In this document: piece after piece, positions 63,356 through 64,000 of the stretch | Numbering within the stretch: position 1 is the stretch's first letter | How the letters are laid out: the number at the start of each line of letters is the position of its first letter | Assembly: GCA_944548615.1 (NCBI GenBank) | Contig: OX155971.1 | Span: forward strand, 26,896,072 to 26,960,071 | Origin: Micropterix aruncella | Taxonomy: Eukaryota > Arthropoda > Insecta > Lepidoptera > Micropterigidae | Reading direction: 5' to 3' | Length of the DNA stretch: 64,000 nucleotides | Made by a program: the position numbers and the translations under genes | Notes under the pieces: generated by a model | What the model was told of the DNA's origin: nothing | Database searches by the model: none | What the model saw: the letters and a program-made list of their open reading frames with translations, nothing else

Positions 63356-64000
63356 CTATTCGTTATCTAAATCAGTGCAATTCTGGCACATGAAAATTGC
63401 ATGTTCCATGCAAATTGCGACATCACATTTGAAACAACCATTTATAGTCTTTCTGTCTTTATTCCTTGGACAAAACGAACATCTCTGAGACCTTCTTCCT
63501 TGCTTTTGTGGTGGTCCAGGGATTTCTTCATCCAAAATTTCATGTATACGTCCTCTCATGTTTCGTGGAATTCGTGGATTGTCTTTTCTTTTTCTGAGAT
63601 GGTCTTCGAGCAATGAAAGTCCCAATTTTTTGAGGAAGTTTTTTCTGAGATTCGTTTTTTTCTTTCGATTCCGTTATTCAACATATATATAACAAAAGCA
63701 TTTATGCCAGCATGGTTCAGAATAGAAAAAAATACTGTAAGAGGCCAGCGTCTAGAATTGCGGGAGACATCGTATGTTCTTGCAAGTTTGTCTACAACAT
63801 CAACCCCGCTTTTTGTCGCATTGTAAAACGTTATAATCGAAGGTTTTCTTTGATCTCCGCTTCCTGGATCCACCTCATCATCGTGATGTAACGTCGACAT
63901 CAAGTGTACACATTTTCGTGGCTTGGGTATGTACGATACTATCGTTATATCTTTTTGAAACCCAAACATAGATGACTTCTCTTCACGTCTGGCCTTAAAC
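63356..64000 (-). pseudogene. piggyBac-like transposase, C-terminal part
   Basis: Partial at the window edge; it enters as KARREEKSSMFGFQKDITIV. It continues SYIPKPRKCVHLMSTLHHDD, KPSIITFYNATKSGVDVVDK (third catalytic Asp region, GVD-VD), SRNSRRWPLTVFFSILNHA, GINAFVIYMLNN. A frameshift in a T6/A6 run near 63630-63650 is followed by LGLSLLEDHLRKRKDNPR. The Cys-rich C-terminal domain is RCSFCPRNKDRKTINGCFKC then DVAICMEHAIFMCQNC (CX2C, CX2C, C, H, CX2C), ending in a TAA at 63358-63356. Apart from the frameshift the sequence is well preserved, so this is a fairly young copy. Confidence 0.85.

Larger units (their letters stand above)
62983..64000 (-). mobile_element. piggyBac-like element, 3' end, running off the window
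   Basis: TTAA at 62983-62986 followed by CCTTCGGCATCCAAGGTG forms the outer end. A hairpin GTGGGGTTA AAA TAACCCCAC is at 63029-63049. The transposase C-terminus (63356 onward) lies inside on the minus strand. TTAA is the piggyBac target. The other end and its TTAA are beyond 64000. Confidence 0.7.

Overview
This window looks like a stretch of animal nuclear DNA, most likely from an insect and probably a moth or butterfly. It is AT-rich and has no operons, no Shine-Dalgarno sites and no dense coding. It is packed with decayed retroposons of the CR1/L2, Jockey and RTE type, a mariner, piggyBac-like pieces, a Penelope-like remnant, Helitron-like elements that begin TC and end CTAG, and a tRNA-headed SINE. 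The order-level guess rests on the overall style of these repeats, not on a diagnostic gene. I found no complete host gene, rRNA gene, functional tRNA gene or CRISPR array.

Layout. 1-9.1 kb: LINE tails, a Jockey-like reverse transcriptase interrupted by a second LINE, a reverse-strand LINE, and a SINE split by an inverted Penelope-like end. 9.3-15 kb: unclassified repeats, a ~120 bp minisatellite, and a 1.3 kb mariner with a broken transposase. 16-31 kb: many LINE 3' ends, an orphan piggyBac-like N-terminus, a near-perfect zero-spacer palindrome (22.36-22.64 kb), a Helitron-like copy, and minisatellites of ~118 and 120 bp. 31-41 kb: AT-rich DNA, a second Helitron-like copy, a TTAA-flanked MITE, and two more LINEs. 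41.4-42.7 kb: two tandem arrays (119 bp and ~250 bp units). 43.1-45.5 kb: the most interesting locus, a zinc-finger plus tyrosine-recombinase (Crypton-like) coding region of about 800 residues, starting at a plausible splice acceptor and broken by four frameshifts. 47-57 kb: repeats, several LINEs, a Penelope-like C-terminus, and the longest intact reverse transcriptase frame (337 codons). 58-64 kb: a DNA element with ~280 bp inverted termini, another LINE, and a piggyBac-like element running off the window end, inserted at TTAA into a LINE.

How the parts relate. Most coding sequence is the C-terminal end of LINE ORF2, as expected for 5'-truncated insertions. Several nests can be ordered in time: LINE into Jockey, Penelope-like end into SINE, mariner into an unclassified repeat, LINE into a minisatellite, a 52 bp LINE tail into a LINE, and piggyBac into a LINE. 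A recurring oddity is retroelement ends followed by their own inverted copy (8.8, 22.5 and 54.9 kb), which may reflect snap-back priming during integration. Alignment statements are by-eye readings; no search or alignment program was run.
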